A DNA stretch of 64,000 nucleotides, from the NCBI GenBank assembly GCA_028826165.1, contig JAPDFW010000116.1, positions 62,001 through 126,000 of the forward strand, read 5' to 3'. Shown piece by piece: positions 32,001 to 43,500 of the stretch (position 1 is the stretch's first letter; the number at the start of each line of letters is the position of its first letter). Below the pieces are notes generated by a model, which saw nothing but the letters and a program-made list of their open reading frames with translations, ran no database searches and was not told the DNA's origin. A program made the translations under genes and the position numbers. The stretch comes from Anaeramoeba ignava. Its lineage: Eukaryota > Metamonada > Anaeramoebidae.

Positions 32001-34797
32001 AATCTCAAATCAATTTTTTTCGATTTATCAAAAGTTCTTCGACAAGATGATCTCACAAATTCATTCAAATCAATGATTCTGTCAATTCGAATGGAATCAC
32101 TTAAAGGATTGAATCATTCAAAACTCGACTGGATCATCAGTTTGCTTAAACAGGGTTTGTTTGATGATCCAGACTCTCGTTCTGTTATTTTCCCTTTGCT
32201 TTTTGAGCAAATATCTTTCCATTACAAACAATCAGAAGAAGAACTCAAACTTTGTATTGATATTGTTAAGATTATCATCAACAAGGCTTTTGAGGATTTA
32301 CGTTTGCCGGATTCCAAAAATTCTCGAAATTTCATCAAAGATATTTATTCTTTACCAAGAAAAATATTCGAATTACTCGCTCATATTAAGTATTTAGAAG
32401 AACAAGAAATCGAAGAAGTAAAATCAAAATATGAGAAAAAATTCCAGAAATCACAAAAAGAAGATAAACAACAAGACCCAAAAAAACCAACTCAACCAAA
32501 AAATACTCAAATTACATCTATTGAAGATACAAAAGAATATAAAGATAAAATTGCGCGTGTGAAAAGTAAAAGAGAAGAATTAACAAGAAGTTTAGTCACT
32601 TGTATTTTGATGCTATTTTCCACAGTAAACGAAAAAGAAATCAATTTATTTTTTGAAAATTATGATTCAAGACTAAGAGTAAGACCAAGATTTCTTGATA
32701 GTACTTTCTCTCTTTTTATGGATTTAATAAAAAATCCTATTTATCTTGATGATTTCGAACGGTTCGAAATGATTCAATACAAAATTATCATGAAAGGATT
32801 CAAAATGTTTCATACATTGATGAAAAATTTCACTGGAAGATCCTTTATATTTAAATTATGGAATTTGTATTTGGAAACTCTAATTTGTTTTATAAATTTA
32901 CCAAAGCTTCAACTTGAGAAATTATCAAATTTTGAGAAGCATAAAATACTTGAATTATGTGGTGGAGATTTAAGGTTAATATGTGTTGATTTATTGGATA
33001 ATTCTTGGAAATTGATTGGAAAAAGAGAATATGATTTCATTTCAAATAAAACAGAAGATTTTCTTTCTTTTATGTTACTTGATAATGAGAAAATAAAAGA
33101 ACTTGGTTTAAATATTTATTATTCAATGTTGAAATGTGAGATTGAAAAAACTCAAAATTTCAAGCAAATTGAACAAAGTACTGTTGATACAATTTATCAT
33201 TTTATTCGGGAAGAAAAGGATAAGAAATTTACTGATTATTTCTTTAAAAATATTGAACCCAAATTCAAGCAAGATTCAAAACTGAAAGAAAAGGTTAAAA
33301 TTAAAATTTAAAATTGAAATAAAATAATTTAAATATTTTTATAAATTTATTAGAGTTCAAACTTTGTTGAACAAGTTCATCAATTAATGAACCAAATTAC
33401 AAAATTGAAAGATTATCCAGAACAAGAAAAATACGAAGATGAAAGAACATTTGTATTACTCAATTTAATGGATTATTTATACAGAACAAAAAGATACTCA
33501 ATGTATTCAAGATATACTCATTTATTAAGTCAATTACATTTTAAAAATGGAAATTTCACAGAAGCTGCATTAGCTTTAACAAAAGTAATAGAAATCTTGG
33601 AATGGAATGAAGAAACAATAGAGGAAAAAATGGATGAAGGAATGTTTAATTATCCAAGAGAGTCTTCTTCTTCTCGAAAAGAAAGAATCATCTTAAATGC
33701 TATTGATTACTTTGATAAAGGAAAATCTTGGGAAAATACAATTAGTTTAATTGATTCTTTACAAGAACAATATCAAAAGAATTATGAATATGAGAAATTA
33801 TCAGATTTAATGAAAAGAAAAGGTGAAATGTATTCCAAAATTGTTTCAACAGAAAGATTTTTTGCAAATTATTTTAGAATTGGTTATTATGGAAATGGTT
33901 TTAATCAAGAAATTTATCGTGAATTTAAAAACAAAGAGTTTATTTATCGTGGAGCAGAACTTGAACAATTAAGTGTTTTTATGGAAAAGATTAAAGCAAA
34001 GTTTCCTGAAGCTAAGATTGGTTCAGATGATCCAAATATTGCAGATAAAAATAAAAATATACAATATATTCAGATATCATCATTAACAACTTCATCATTT
34101 GAAGAAGTAATTAATTTAATTTAATTTAATTTAATTTAAATTAAAAATTGAAATTTGATTTAAAATTTTATAGAAAGAAGGGAAAAAAAAAGAATACGAT
34201 CCAAAAATGCCTGAAAAGATTAAAAGATTTTATCAAAATAACGGACTTCAAGTATTTATGTATTCAAAACCATTCCGTAAAACAAAAGAAAAAAGTGATA
34301 ATGAATTTAAAGATTTATGGCTTCGAACAACATATTTAATTTCAGAAGATCCATTCCCATTATTTATAAGAAGATCACCAGTCAAAGAAAAGATTATTGT
34401 TGAATTATCACCAATTCATAATGCAATCAATAGTGTAAATGAAAAGAATGATGATTTAGAAAAAATGATAACAAAATATGAGGATTATGATGGGAAGAAT
34501 GTAAGTCCATTCTCTATGGCTTTTAATGGAGTTATTGATGCTGCTGTTAATGGTGGAGTGTTTAGATATCAAGATGCATTTTTTAATCCTGATTTTTTAA
34601 AAGAAGATAAACAACATGAAAATCTTGTTAAAGAATTAAAATTATCTTTAAAGAAACAACAAGAAATACTTGAAGCTGGTGTTTCTTTACATTCAAGAAT
34701 TTGTCCTGATGAAATGAGACCTTTCCATGAAAATATGGAAAAACAATTTGCTAAAATGAAAGGACTTATTTTACCAAGTCTTCAAGATTTAAATTGA
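29048..34797 (+). CDS. DOCK-family Rac-type exchange factor (DOCK1/2-like: SH3, DHR-1, DHR-2)
   Basis: Five exons (29048-29876, 29959-31231, 31304-33293, 33354-34106, 34174-34797), all phases agree, 1,822 residues. An SH3 domain at about residues 8-65 (GVALYSFKNKDAKTELPLK, DWFRVKN, GIVPKNYVDI) marks the DOCK-A/B branch, where it contacts ELMO. The DHR-1 C2-like domain (SYIRNDLYITVHSGEF, KNVEMRIYVRKN, PFWEETIRITMP) binds phosphoinositides. The C-terminal DHR-2 catalytic domain runs over exons 4-5 (FRIGYYGNGF, EFIYRGAELEQLSVFMEKI, LWLRTTYLISEDPFP, NAINSVNEKND) and includes the loop GGVFRYQDAFF. The function is GDP/GTP exchange on Rac-like GTPases for actin remodelling. A Glu/Asn/Gln-rich insertion separates SH3 and DHR-1 regions. 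Introns are short (60-82 nt), unlike those of neighbours. Confidence 0.93.
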
Positions 34798-35020
34798 TTT
34801 CTTTCTTTTTTTTATTTTTTCCTTTTAATTCTTTAATAATTATAATTTTTGTTCCACTTTTTTTTTTTTTTACTCTTTTTTTCTTTCTTTCTTTTTCTGA
34901 TTCTTTTTCACACACAAAAAAAAAATAACAAAATCTTAATAAAAGAATCAAATCCAAAAAACATTTTTTTTTATTTTAAAGAATTATACATTTTGATTAA
35001 TTTTTTAAATTTAATAAAAA
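34798..35020. other. Spacer between convergent genes
   Basis: T-rich run (TTTTTCTTTCTTTCTTTTTC) then A-rich sequence. Probably shared 3' processing region. No gene. Confidence 0.5.
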
Positions 35021-36764
35021 TTATTTTCTGTAATTTGATTTTGAAATAAAACCACTTTCAACTTCAGCAATTTTTCTTTTAAGAGAACTAATTTCCTTTT
35101 CATAATTTTCATTAACTCTTTTCAAAATAGAATTTTCAGTTGAAGAAGTTTGAAGTTGATTTTGAGATTCTTCAATTTTTGAAATTAATCTTCTATTTTC
35201 TTCAATTAATGTTTGTTGAATTGAATCTAATTGAATATGTTTTTCAGATTTTGAATTTTGATTTAATTCTTCAATTTGTTTTTTAAGTTGATCTTTTTCT
35301 TCTCTAAATATTTCATTTTCTTTCAATAATTTTTCAATTTCAATAACTAAATTTTTATTGGCTTCAATTAAATCTGAACTAATTTTTGCTTGATTTAATA
35401 AACTTTGGTTTTCTAATTCAAGTTTTTTATTCAAATTTTCAATATTTTCTTGATTTTGTTTTAATTTATCAATTTCTTCTTTTAAAATTAAAACTTCATT
35501 TTCAAGTTCATTTTGTTTTTTATTTGAATTTTCTTGTGAAGTTTTAAGTAATTCATTTTGTTCTTCAAGATTTTGTGCATTTTCTTTAAGTTTCTCGTTT
35601 TTATTCAATAAATTTTCAATTTCTTCACTTAATTTTTGATTAACAGAAATTAAAGTTGAATGAACACTTGTTTTCACTTTATCATTATCATTATCACTAT
35701 TATTCACATTTATGCTTGTATTTATTATTGGTATATTTTTCTCTTGATTTTTCAAAGAAGGATAAGTTTGCGGCACTTCAGGTTTATTGGCAGAATTTGA
35801 TAAAGAATCATTTTGATCCAAATTTTGTTTTATTTTTGTTTTTGGTTTTGTTTTTGGTTTTGGAAAATATTGACCTATTTTCTTTGTTTTAACATGTGCT
35901 TCTATTTGTTTTGAATCTGGGGTTTTTGGCTCTGGATTCTCTATATTCTTTTCACTAAATGAAACTTTAAGATTCTTGTTCTTGTTTCTTTTTTCTTTTG
36001 GTATTTTAAGTTGCATTTTATCTGTTCTTGGACTAAATTGTTGTTTTCCTGGGTCTTCATGAGGTCGTGATTCTGAATTGTTTGGTGATTTACGTGCTAC
36101 TTTTAATTTTAAGCTTCTTCGCTTAAATTTCTTTGATGGATCTGGTGATGGAAATTTTATTTCCTTTGTTGTTTTTGTTGGTGAATTAAGTGATTTTTGC
36201 TCATTTATTTTCCCTTTTTCAACTTGTTTTTTGATTGCTCTTTTATTTAAAGTTAAACTACGTAAAACTTTATGTGGAAAATTTTGCTTTTTGTTGTTCT
36301 TGTTTTGGTTTTTTAATTGAGTTTAAATTGCCTTGATTTTTAACATATTGGATCGTTTTTTTGGATGTTGTATTTGTATTTTGTAAAGTTTCGCCTAATG
36401 AACCGTTTTTGGATTTTTTTTGTGAGTAAATTTTATGTTGATTATTTATTGTTTTTTTATTTGATTACTTTTTTTTCCATGTTGTTCGCAATAGAACTTT
36501 CCGTCCTTAATTACTACGCTTGTTGGATATAGTTGTAATTGGCAATGCTCACATCTTTTTGTTTGTTTTGTTTGTTTTGTAAACATTTGTTTTTGTTAGT
36601 TATTTTTTTTCTCTTTTTATTCGTTTTGTTTTTTATTTGTTTTTTTTTTACTTGAGACAATTTTTATGAACTACTAAATCGTTAATAACAAATCTATCAA
36701 TTATTTTAACTGGATTTTTGCAAATAACACATGTATTTGTTTTTATATATGAATTAGATATCAT
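35021..36764 (-). CDS. LIM-domain protein with long coiled coil, apparent +1 frame break
   Basis: Three exons: 36764-36652, 36554-36469 and 36394-35021. The first two join to a perfect single LIM domain: C-x2-C-x17-H-x2-C-x2-C-x2-C-x17-C-x2-H (TCVICKNPV...VVHKNCLKCEHC...GKFYCEQH), two zinc sites that usually bind cytoskeletal or adaptor proteins. The third exon gives a basic Ser/Pro/Lys-rich linker and about 200 residues of heptad coiled coil (NEKLKENAQNLEEQNELLK, IEKLLKENEIFREEKDQLKK) to the end. Exon 3 starts in the frame set by the LIM exons but must shift by one base near 36306-36311, where an A-run is one longer than needed; no alternative splice site repairs it. Either a sequence error, or two separate products. 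A CATTTTTTT motif lies about 48 nt before the ATG. Confidence 0.72.
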
Positions 36765-37007
36765 TCTTCTTTTTAAATTTTTTTTTTGAAATTAAAAAAA
36801 GCAAAAAAAAAATGAAAAAAAAAATTTCCAAAAAAAAAAAAATTTTTTTTAATCAAATTTAGATCAAATTTAAGAAGTAAAAAACTTCTAAAATAATTCA
36901 AATTTAAATTTAAATTCAATTCCAATTTAAAAAGAAAATTATTTTTATTCCACTTTTAATTATTTTTTCAATTTATTTTTTTTTTCATTTTTTTTTTCTA
37001 TCATTTT

Positions 37008-37035
37008 TTCTATCATTTTTTTTTCTTTAAATAAT
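37008..37035 (+). promoter_or_regulatory. CATTTTTT motifs before the G-alpha gene
   Basis: TTTTCTATCATTTTTTCTATCATTTTT repeats run up to 30 nt before the ATG at 37046, the commonest spacing for this motif in the window. Confidence 0.4.
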
Positions 37036-37045
37036 AATTATAAAA

Positions 37046-40000
37046 ATGGGAAATTGTTGTGGAATTGAACAAACAGAAGAACAAAAAGCATTAATTGAAA
37101 GGAATAACATAATTGAAAAAGAAATGAAAAAAGAAAAAACAAAGCAATTTAGTAGAATAAAAATTCTATTACTTGGTAATTAAAACAATAATAAAAAAAG
37201 CAATAATAAAATTGAAGCATCAAAAAATAACAAACAATTTGAAAATATGAAAAAAAGGTGCTGGAGAATCAGGAAAAAGTACATTATTTAAGCAAATGAA
37301 ATTATTACAAAATGGGAAATTTTCTGATCAAGATGTTGAATATTTTAAACCTCATATTTATTATAATTGTATTACACAAATGAAAGTACTTGTTCTTGCT
37401 GCAGAAAGATTAGGGATTCCAATTGATAATACTGTAATTTAATCAATTTATAAAATCAAAATTAAAATTATAAAATTAAAATTCATTTATAAAATTCAAA
37501 TTCAAATTAAAATTAAAATTAAAATTCAAATTCAAATTAAAATTATAATTAAAAAGGAAATTGCTGAAAAAATTAAAGAAATCAAAGCTACAAATTTAGA
37601 ATGGAATGATTTATTTACAGATTGGATAAAAATTTTATGGAAAGATCCAGGAATTCAAAAAACATATGAATTTAAAGATACAAATTTTCAATTAAATGAA
37701 TCAAGTTCATAGTAATTATTTATTTAAAAATTAAAATGGAATTTAAAATGAAATTAAATTTAAAATGGAATTAAATTTAAAATGAAATTAAATTTAAAAT
37801 GAAATTAAATTTAAAATGAAATTAAAATTAAAATGAAATTAAATTTAAAATGAAATTAAATTTAAAATGAAATTAAATTTAAAATGGAATTAAATTTAAA
37901 ATGAAATTAAATTTAAAATGGAATTAAATTTAAAATGGAATTAAATTTAAAATGGAATTAAATTTAAAATGGAATTAAATTTAAAATGAAATTAAATTTA
38001 AAATGAAATTAAATTTAAAATGAAATTAAATTTAAAATGAAATTAAAATTAAATTTAAAATGAAATTAAATTTAAAATGAAATTAAATTTAAAATGGAAT
38101 TAAAATTAAAATTAAATTTAAAATGAAATTAAATTTGAAATGGAATTAAATTTAAAATGAAATTAAATTTAAAATGAAATGGAATTAAAATGGAATTAAA
38201 ATGGAATTAAAATGGAATTAAATTTAAAATGAAATTTAATTTAAAATGGAATTAAATTTAAAATGGAATTAAAATGGAATTAAAATGAAATTAAATTTAA
38301 AATGAAATTAAATTTAAAATGGAATTAAATTTAAAATGGAATTAAATTTAAAATGAAATTAAATTTAAAATGAAATTAAATTTAAAATTAAATTAAATTT
38401 AAAATGAAATTAAAATTAAAATGAAATTAAATTTAAAATTAAATTAAATTTAAAATGGAATTAAATTTAAAATGGAATTAAATTTAAAATTAAATTTAAA
38501 ATGGAATTAAAATTAAAATGAAATTAAATTTAAAATGAAATTGAATTTAAAATGGAATTAAATTTAAAATGGAATTAAATTTAAAATGGAATTAAAATGA
38601 AATTAAATTTAAAATGGAATTAAATTAAAATGAAATTAAATTTAAAATGAAATTAAAATGAAATGGAATTAAATTTAAAATGAAATTAAATTTAAAATGG
38701 AATTAAATTTAAAATGGAATTAAATTTAAAATGGAATTAAATTTAAAATGGAATTAAATTTAAAATGGAATTAAATTTAAATTGAAATTAAAATGAAATT
38801 AAAATGAAATGAAATTGAAATGGAATTAAATTTAAAATGGAATTAAATTTAAAATTGAATTAAAATGAAATTAAATTTAAAAATTAAATTAAATTTAAAA
38901 TGAAATGGAATTAAAATGAAATTAAATTTAAAAATTAAAATGGAATTAAATTTAAAATGGAATTAAATTTAAAATGGAATTAAAATGGAATTAAAATGAA
39001 ATTAAATTTAAAATGAAATTAAATTTAAAATGAAATTAAAATTAAATTTAAAATTAAAATGGAATTAAAATGGAATTAAATTTAAAATGGAATTAAATTT
39101 AAAATGGAATTAAATTTAAAATGAAATGGAATTAAAATGAAATTAAATTTAAAATGAAATTAAAATGAAATTAAATTTGAAATGGAATTAAATTTAAAAT
39201 GAAATTAAATTTAAAATTAAAATGAAATTAAATTTAATTTAAAATGGAATTAAATTTATAAATAATAATTTTTTGATAAAAAAAAAGTTTCTTTGAAAAT
39301 ATTGAAAGAATTGGAGCAAATGATTATATTCCAACAAAAGATGATATTCTTCGAGTTAGATCAAGAACAGAACAAATAGAACAAGCATTATTTAAAGTTC
39401 ATGATTTGGAATTTGTTTTAATTGATGTTGGAGGACAAAGAACAGCAAGAAGAAAATGGTTAAAAAAAAACTATTTATAAAATTATTTAATATTAATATT
39501 AAAATTAAATTAAATCATTTTGAATATATATTTTATAATTTCAGGATTCATTGTTTTGAAGATGCTACTACCGTTATTTTTTGTGCTTCTCTTATTGATT
39601 ATGATCAAACACTTAGAGAAGATTTTTCAGTTAATAGAATGAAAGTAAATTTTCAAAAAGAAAACAAAAAGAAAAGAATTCATTTTAATTTTTGAAATCA
39701 TTTTAAAACAAAACAAATCAAAACAAATCAAAAGGAATCTTTAACTTTATTTCATGAAATTTGTACAAGTCCTTGGTTTTTACATTCTTCAATTGTTTTA
39801 TTTTTAAACAAAAAAGATCTTTTAAAAGAAAAAGTGAAGAAAAGAGATCCAAGTGTTTTTTTTAAAGATTATTCTGGTATTTTTATTTAAAATCAAAACA
39901 AAATTAAAATCCAAAAATTAAAATTAAATCCAAAAATTAAAATTAAAAACAAAATTAAAATTAAAAACAAAATTAAAATTAAAAAAAAAAGGAAAACCAA

Positions 40001-40191
40001 ATAATTATCAAGATTCTTATCTTTTTATTAAGAATAAATTTAAAAAAATAAGTGGTTTAGAAAGTAATTCTATAAGACCTCTTTATATTTTTAAAACTTG
40101 TGCAATTGATACTGAAAATATTGATAAAATTTTTAAATCAGTTTCAGATACAATTATGAGATCAACAGTTAAAAAAATTGATTTGATCTAA
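37046..40191 (+). CDS. Heterotrimeric G-protein alpha subunit
   Basis: Seven exons (37046-37175, 37258-37433, 37557-37711, 39288-39458, 39545-39644, 39735-39876, 39992-40191), 357 residues, the usual G-alpha length. It is a membrane-attached GTPase switch downstream of seven-helix receptors. MGNCCG at the N-terminus predicts Gly2 myristoylation with Cys palmitoylation. P-loop GAGESGKST; switch [15 protein letters not shown] keeps the arginine finger and Thr; switch [16 protein letters not shown] keeps the catalytic Gln; NKKD and TCAID are the guanine-recognition motifs. The usual Gly after the switch I Thr is replaced (TEQI instead of TTGI), so GTP hydrolysis rate or RGS binding may differ. 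The tail KKIDLI lacks the pertussis-toxin Cys. Intron 3 is 1.58 kb of simple repeat. Confidence 0.95.
37712..39287 (+). repeat. AAATTTAAAATGGAATTAAATTT repeat filling G-alpha intron 3
   Basis: About 1.5 kb of 16-18-nt units, AAATTTAAAATGAAATT and AAATTTAAAATGGAATT, intermixed. The sense strand has G but almost no C, and no AG or GT, so no internal splice signals. Confidence 0.9.
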
Positions 40192-40566
40192 TATTTGATA
40201 TTTCAATTACAAATAACCATTTTTCTTTTTGTTTTTCTTTTTTGCTTCTTTTCTTTTTTGCTTTTTTTCTTTAATCAAAATGCGAAAAATAATTTTTTTT
40301 CGATTTTTTTTTTCCACTTTTTTGATCGATCAATTTGACTTCTTTTACTTTTTTTTTTTTACAATAATTTGCTATTTTCTTCTATTTTCTTTTTTCTTCT
40401 TTCTTCTTTCTTCTTTCTTCTTTTTTTTTGTTGTTTTTTTTTGTGTTTTTTTTTTTTGAGAAATCAATAAAAATAAAAACAAAAACAAAAACAAAAACAA
40501 AAATAAGAAAATGTTTTTTTTTTAAATTTATTTTTTTCATTTTTTTTCTTTTTTTTAAAATTTTGA
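40192..40566. other. T-rich upstream region of the zizimin-like gene
   Basis: Runs of T with CTTCTTTCTTCTTT tracts, then AAAACAAAAACAAAAAC, ending in TTTTTTTCATTTTTTTTC at about 40531-40556, 28 nt before the ATG. No gene seen. Confidence 0.55.
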
Positions 40567-43500
40567 ATGTCTCAAACTGATTCAACTAAAACAGAAACAG
40601 AAACAGAACAAGAAAAAGAAACACAAAAATTAGCAATAAAATCTTCATTTCTTTTTGATTTTGAAACAGAAATAAAATCAATTTCATTAAAAAGAGATGA
40701 ATTAAAAGATTTTTTACTTTTAACACAAAATCAACTTGAAGTTAATGATAAAAAAAGAGAAACAAGAATTAAAGAAAAAGAAGTAAAATTTCAATTAAAA
40801 TTCATTTATAAAATTTCAATTAAAATTCATTTATAAAATTAAAATTTCAATTAAAATTAAAATTCATTTATAAAATTATAATTAAAATTCATTTATAAAA
40901 TTAAATTTAAAATTAAAATAAAAATTAAATTTAAAATTAAAATTCATTTATAATTAAAATTTAGAAACAATTCCCTAAAAGCCTTTTTAATTTCCATCAA
41001 GAATGTGAAAAAGTTTTTCTTAATGATTGGAAAATTTTCAAATTCAAAAATCGAATTTATCAAGATCAACATGAAATCAAACAAGAAATAGAAACACCCG
41101 AAGCACAAAAATTTGAGATAGATTATGAAGAATCACAAACACAAGATAACTTCACAAAATTAATGAATTATTCATTTGAATCTGAAAAAGACGAACAAAA
41201 AGAGGATTTAAGTAATGAAGTGATTGAAGATGAAGATCTGAATTTCTCTTTATTAAAAATACCAAATCGAGATAAAGCTTTAATTGCAAACAAAACAGAA
41301 AGAGAAAAGAATATGAAGAATCTGTTCAATGTTTACAGTCAAAAGGATATAACCCAATATATTGGAGATCCAAGAATTCCTTTTAAACCTTTTATTAATT
41401 CACCTGAATATCAAATCTTTGTAGAATTTGTTGATCTATCTTTGAATTTTAAAGAACAACTAGAACCCTTTTATTTTTCTTTAGCTTTATTTGATCTTCG
41501 AAGAAAAACAAGAATTTCTGAGAATTTTTATTTCCAATTCAATGAAGAAAAATTTAGTTTTCTTCCTTCAAATCAAAAAGACAGTGGAATTAGTCTTGTG
41601 ACTCAATCCAAAAGGGCAGTGTTTAATATATCTGAACCATCAAAGGATATATTTTTACTTTTAACAATATCAACAATTTTCCAAGGAGATCATGAAGCAA
41701 AAGCTGATATTTATTCGAAACCTGTAGATATTTAAACAAAAATTAATTTATAATAATTTTAATTTTAAAATTTTTATTTAAATTTTTTTAAAAAGGTCCC
41801 GACAAAACAAAAATTATACGACAAACTAAAATCCCAAATCACAGATTCTTGCAAAAAATTCAGCCAATTCAAACAAGACTTCACTTGGGCAATGTTTCCT
41901 TTATTTAGTTTTGATCGAAGAACAAAACAACTTTGCGAAACATTTTTAAGCAATAAAATCCAGCAATTTTCGCCTTTATATCGAATCAAAGATTTCACAA
42001 GCGAAGAGCAGTTTTTCAAATTTTTAGGCGAACAAAAAGCAACAATGAAAAAACAAAGCTCAATACCAGGATTTTGCTCGTTCAAAATTGCGCGAATCAA
42101 TGAGCAAAACAGAAAAGAACTTTTTGGAAACTCAACAATTTTTGATCCGTCAATGAGAGTTGTTGAAGACAATCAAGACACGAAAACAGCGGTTTTAGAA
42201 ATGGAAGATTTTGCGCTAAGTGCCAAACGAGCAGTTAATTATTGCTTTGTGAATAACTTATATATTTATCCAAAATTCCTGACAATCTCGAGCATCAAAG
42301 GAAGTTCGATCCAAAATATTGAGATTAAAATACAATTAAAAGAGGATGATAAAGATATACAGTCTCCAGGACTTCCTGTGTTCTATGGAAGGATTCTTGA
42401 GAAGAAATTTGTTGATTTCCGATATGTGAATATTCAGTATAAAACGCGCAAGCCACATTTTAATGACGAGATAAAAATAGCACTTCCATTGAATTTGACG
42501 CACAAACATCATTTATTATTTACTTTTTATAACCTCAATCACAAGGACAAAAAACAGCAAGGAAAGGAACTCTTTGGACATGCTGTGGTCCCAATATTCC
42601 AGCCTGATTTCTTGATTGAAGGAAAGTTCCAAGTGCCAGTATGTATGGCGTTATCCTCATCAGGATATTTATCATCATCCGAATTGGTGATGCAAGAAAA
42701 ACAGAAAAATTATTTTGAATTGGAGTCGAAAATTATCAGTTCAGTGTATCCTCAGGACAAAGACGTGATGGGGTTTCTGAAGAGTATTGAGATGCTTTCC
42801 CGCAACGGCAAGGAGGATCTTGTCCAATCAATGCAAGTTCTGCGCAAGCACAGCGCAAATTTCCACGATATTTTGATCCAATTTCTCCCTGTTTTATTCA
42901 ATGTTCTTTTGGATATAATGACAAACAAACAACAAGATGATCCGTTATTGCGGGAGGAGGCGTTCCATACCTTTGCGCAGTTGAGTTTTGAGGTGATCCA
43001 AATACGTGAAGCGTTGGAAGTGGATGTTCTTCAGAATTATGTTGATTATGTTTTTAATAATTTTGACAACGGAAAAAGAGAGATTTTCCAGGAACTTGTT
43101 GGTCAATGGAATAAGGCGTTGGAACATGATTTGAGTCAGGTTTCTGATCCGCAAAATATCCAATCCGAAGGGAATGCGTTTGTGAATCCTACACGGTTTT
43201 TCTTTGATTTAATTATCAAGTCAATGGTTCTGTATTTGGATTTTAATGGAAAATTGAATAGCAACCAAAGGCTGGATTTGTTTGGGATTGATTTTTTGGA
43301 TGGGATGCGAAATTTAGTGAGAAATTTGAACAAAGAAGTTGTTGTTCGATTTATAAAAGGATTGAATGTTGCGAAAAGATTGAATCAAGCAATCGCACTT
43401 TTTCTGAAGGATTTAATCGATATTTGCGATGTGAGCTTTGTCTTTGAAATTGTGGAAAGTTATATAGAAGCACTTCAGACTCAGGATGTGAACATACAAA

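Noticed and set aside
34849-35049. Short plus-strand frame of Phe/Leu/Lys in the spacer after the DOCK1-like gene
   Set aside because: It is produced by T- and A-runs and overlaps the 3' end of the minus-strand coiled-coil gene.
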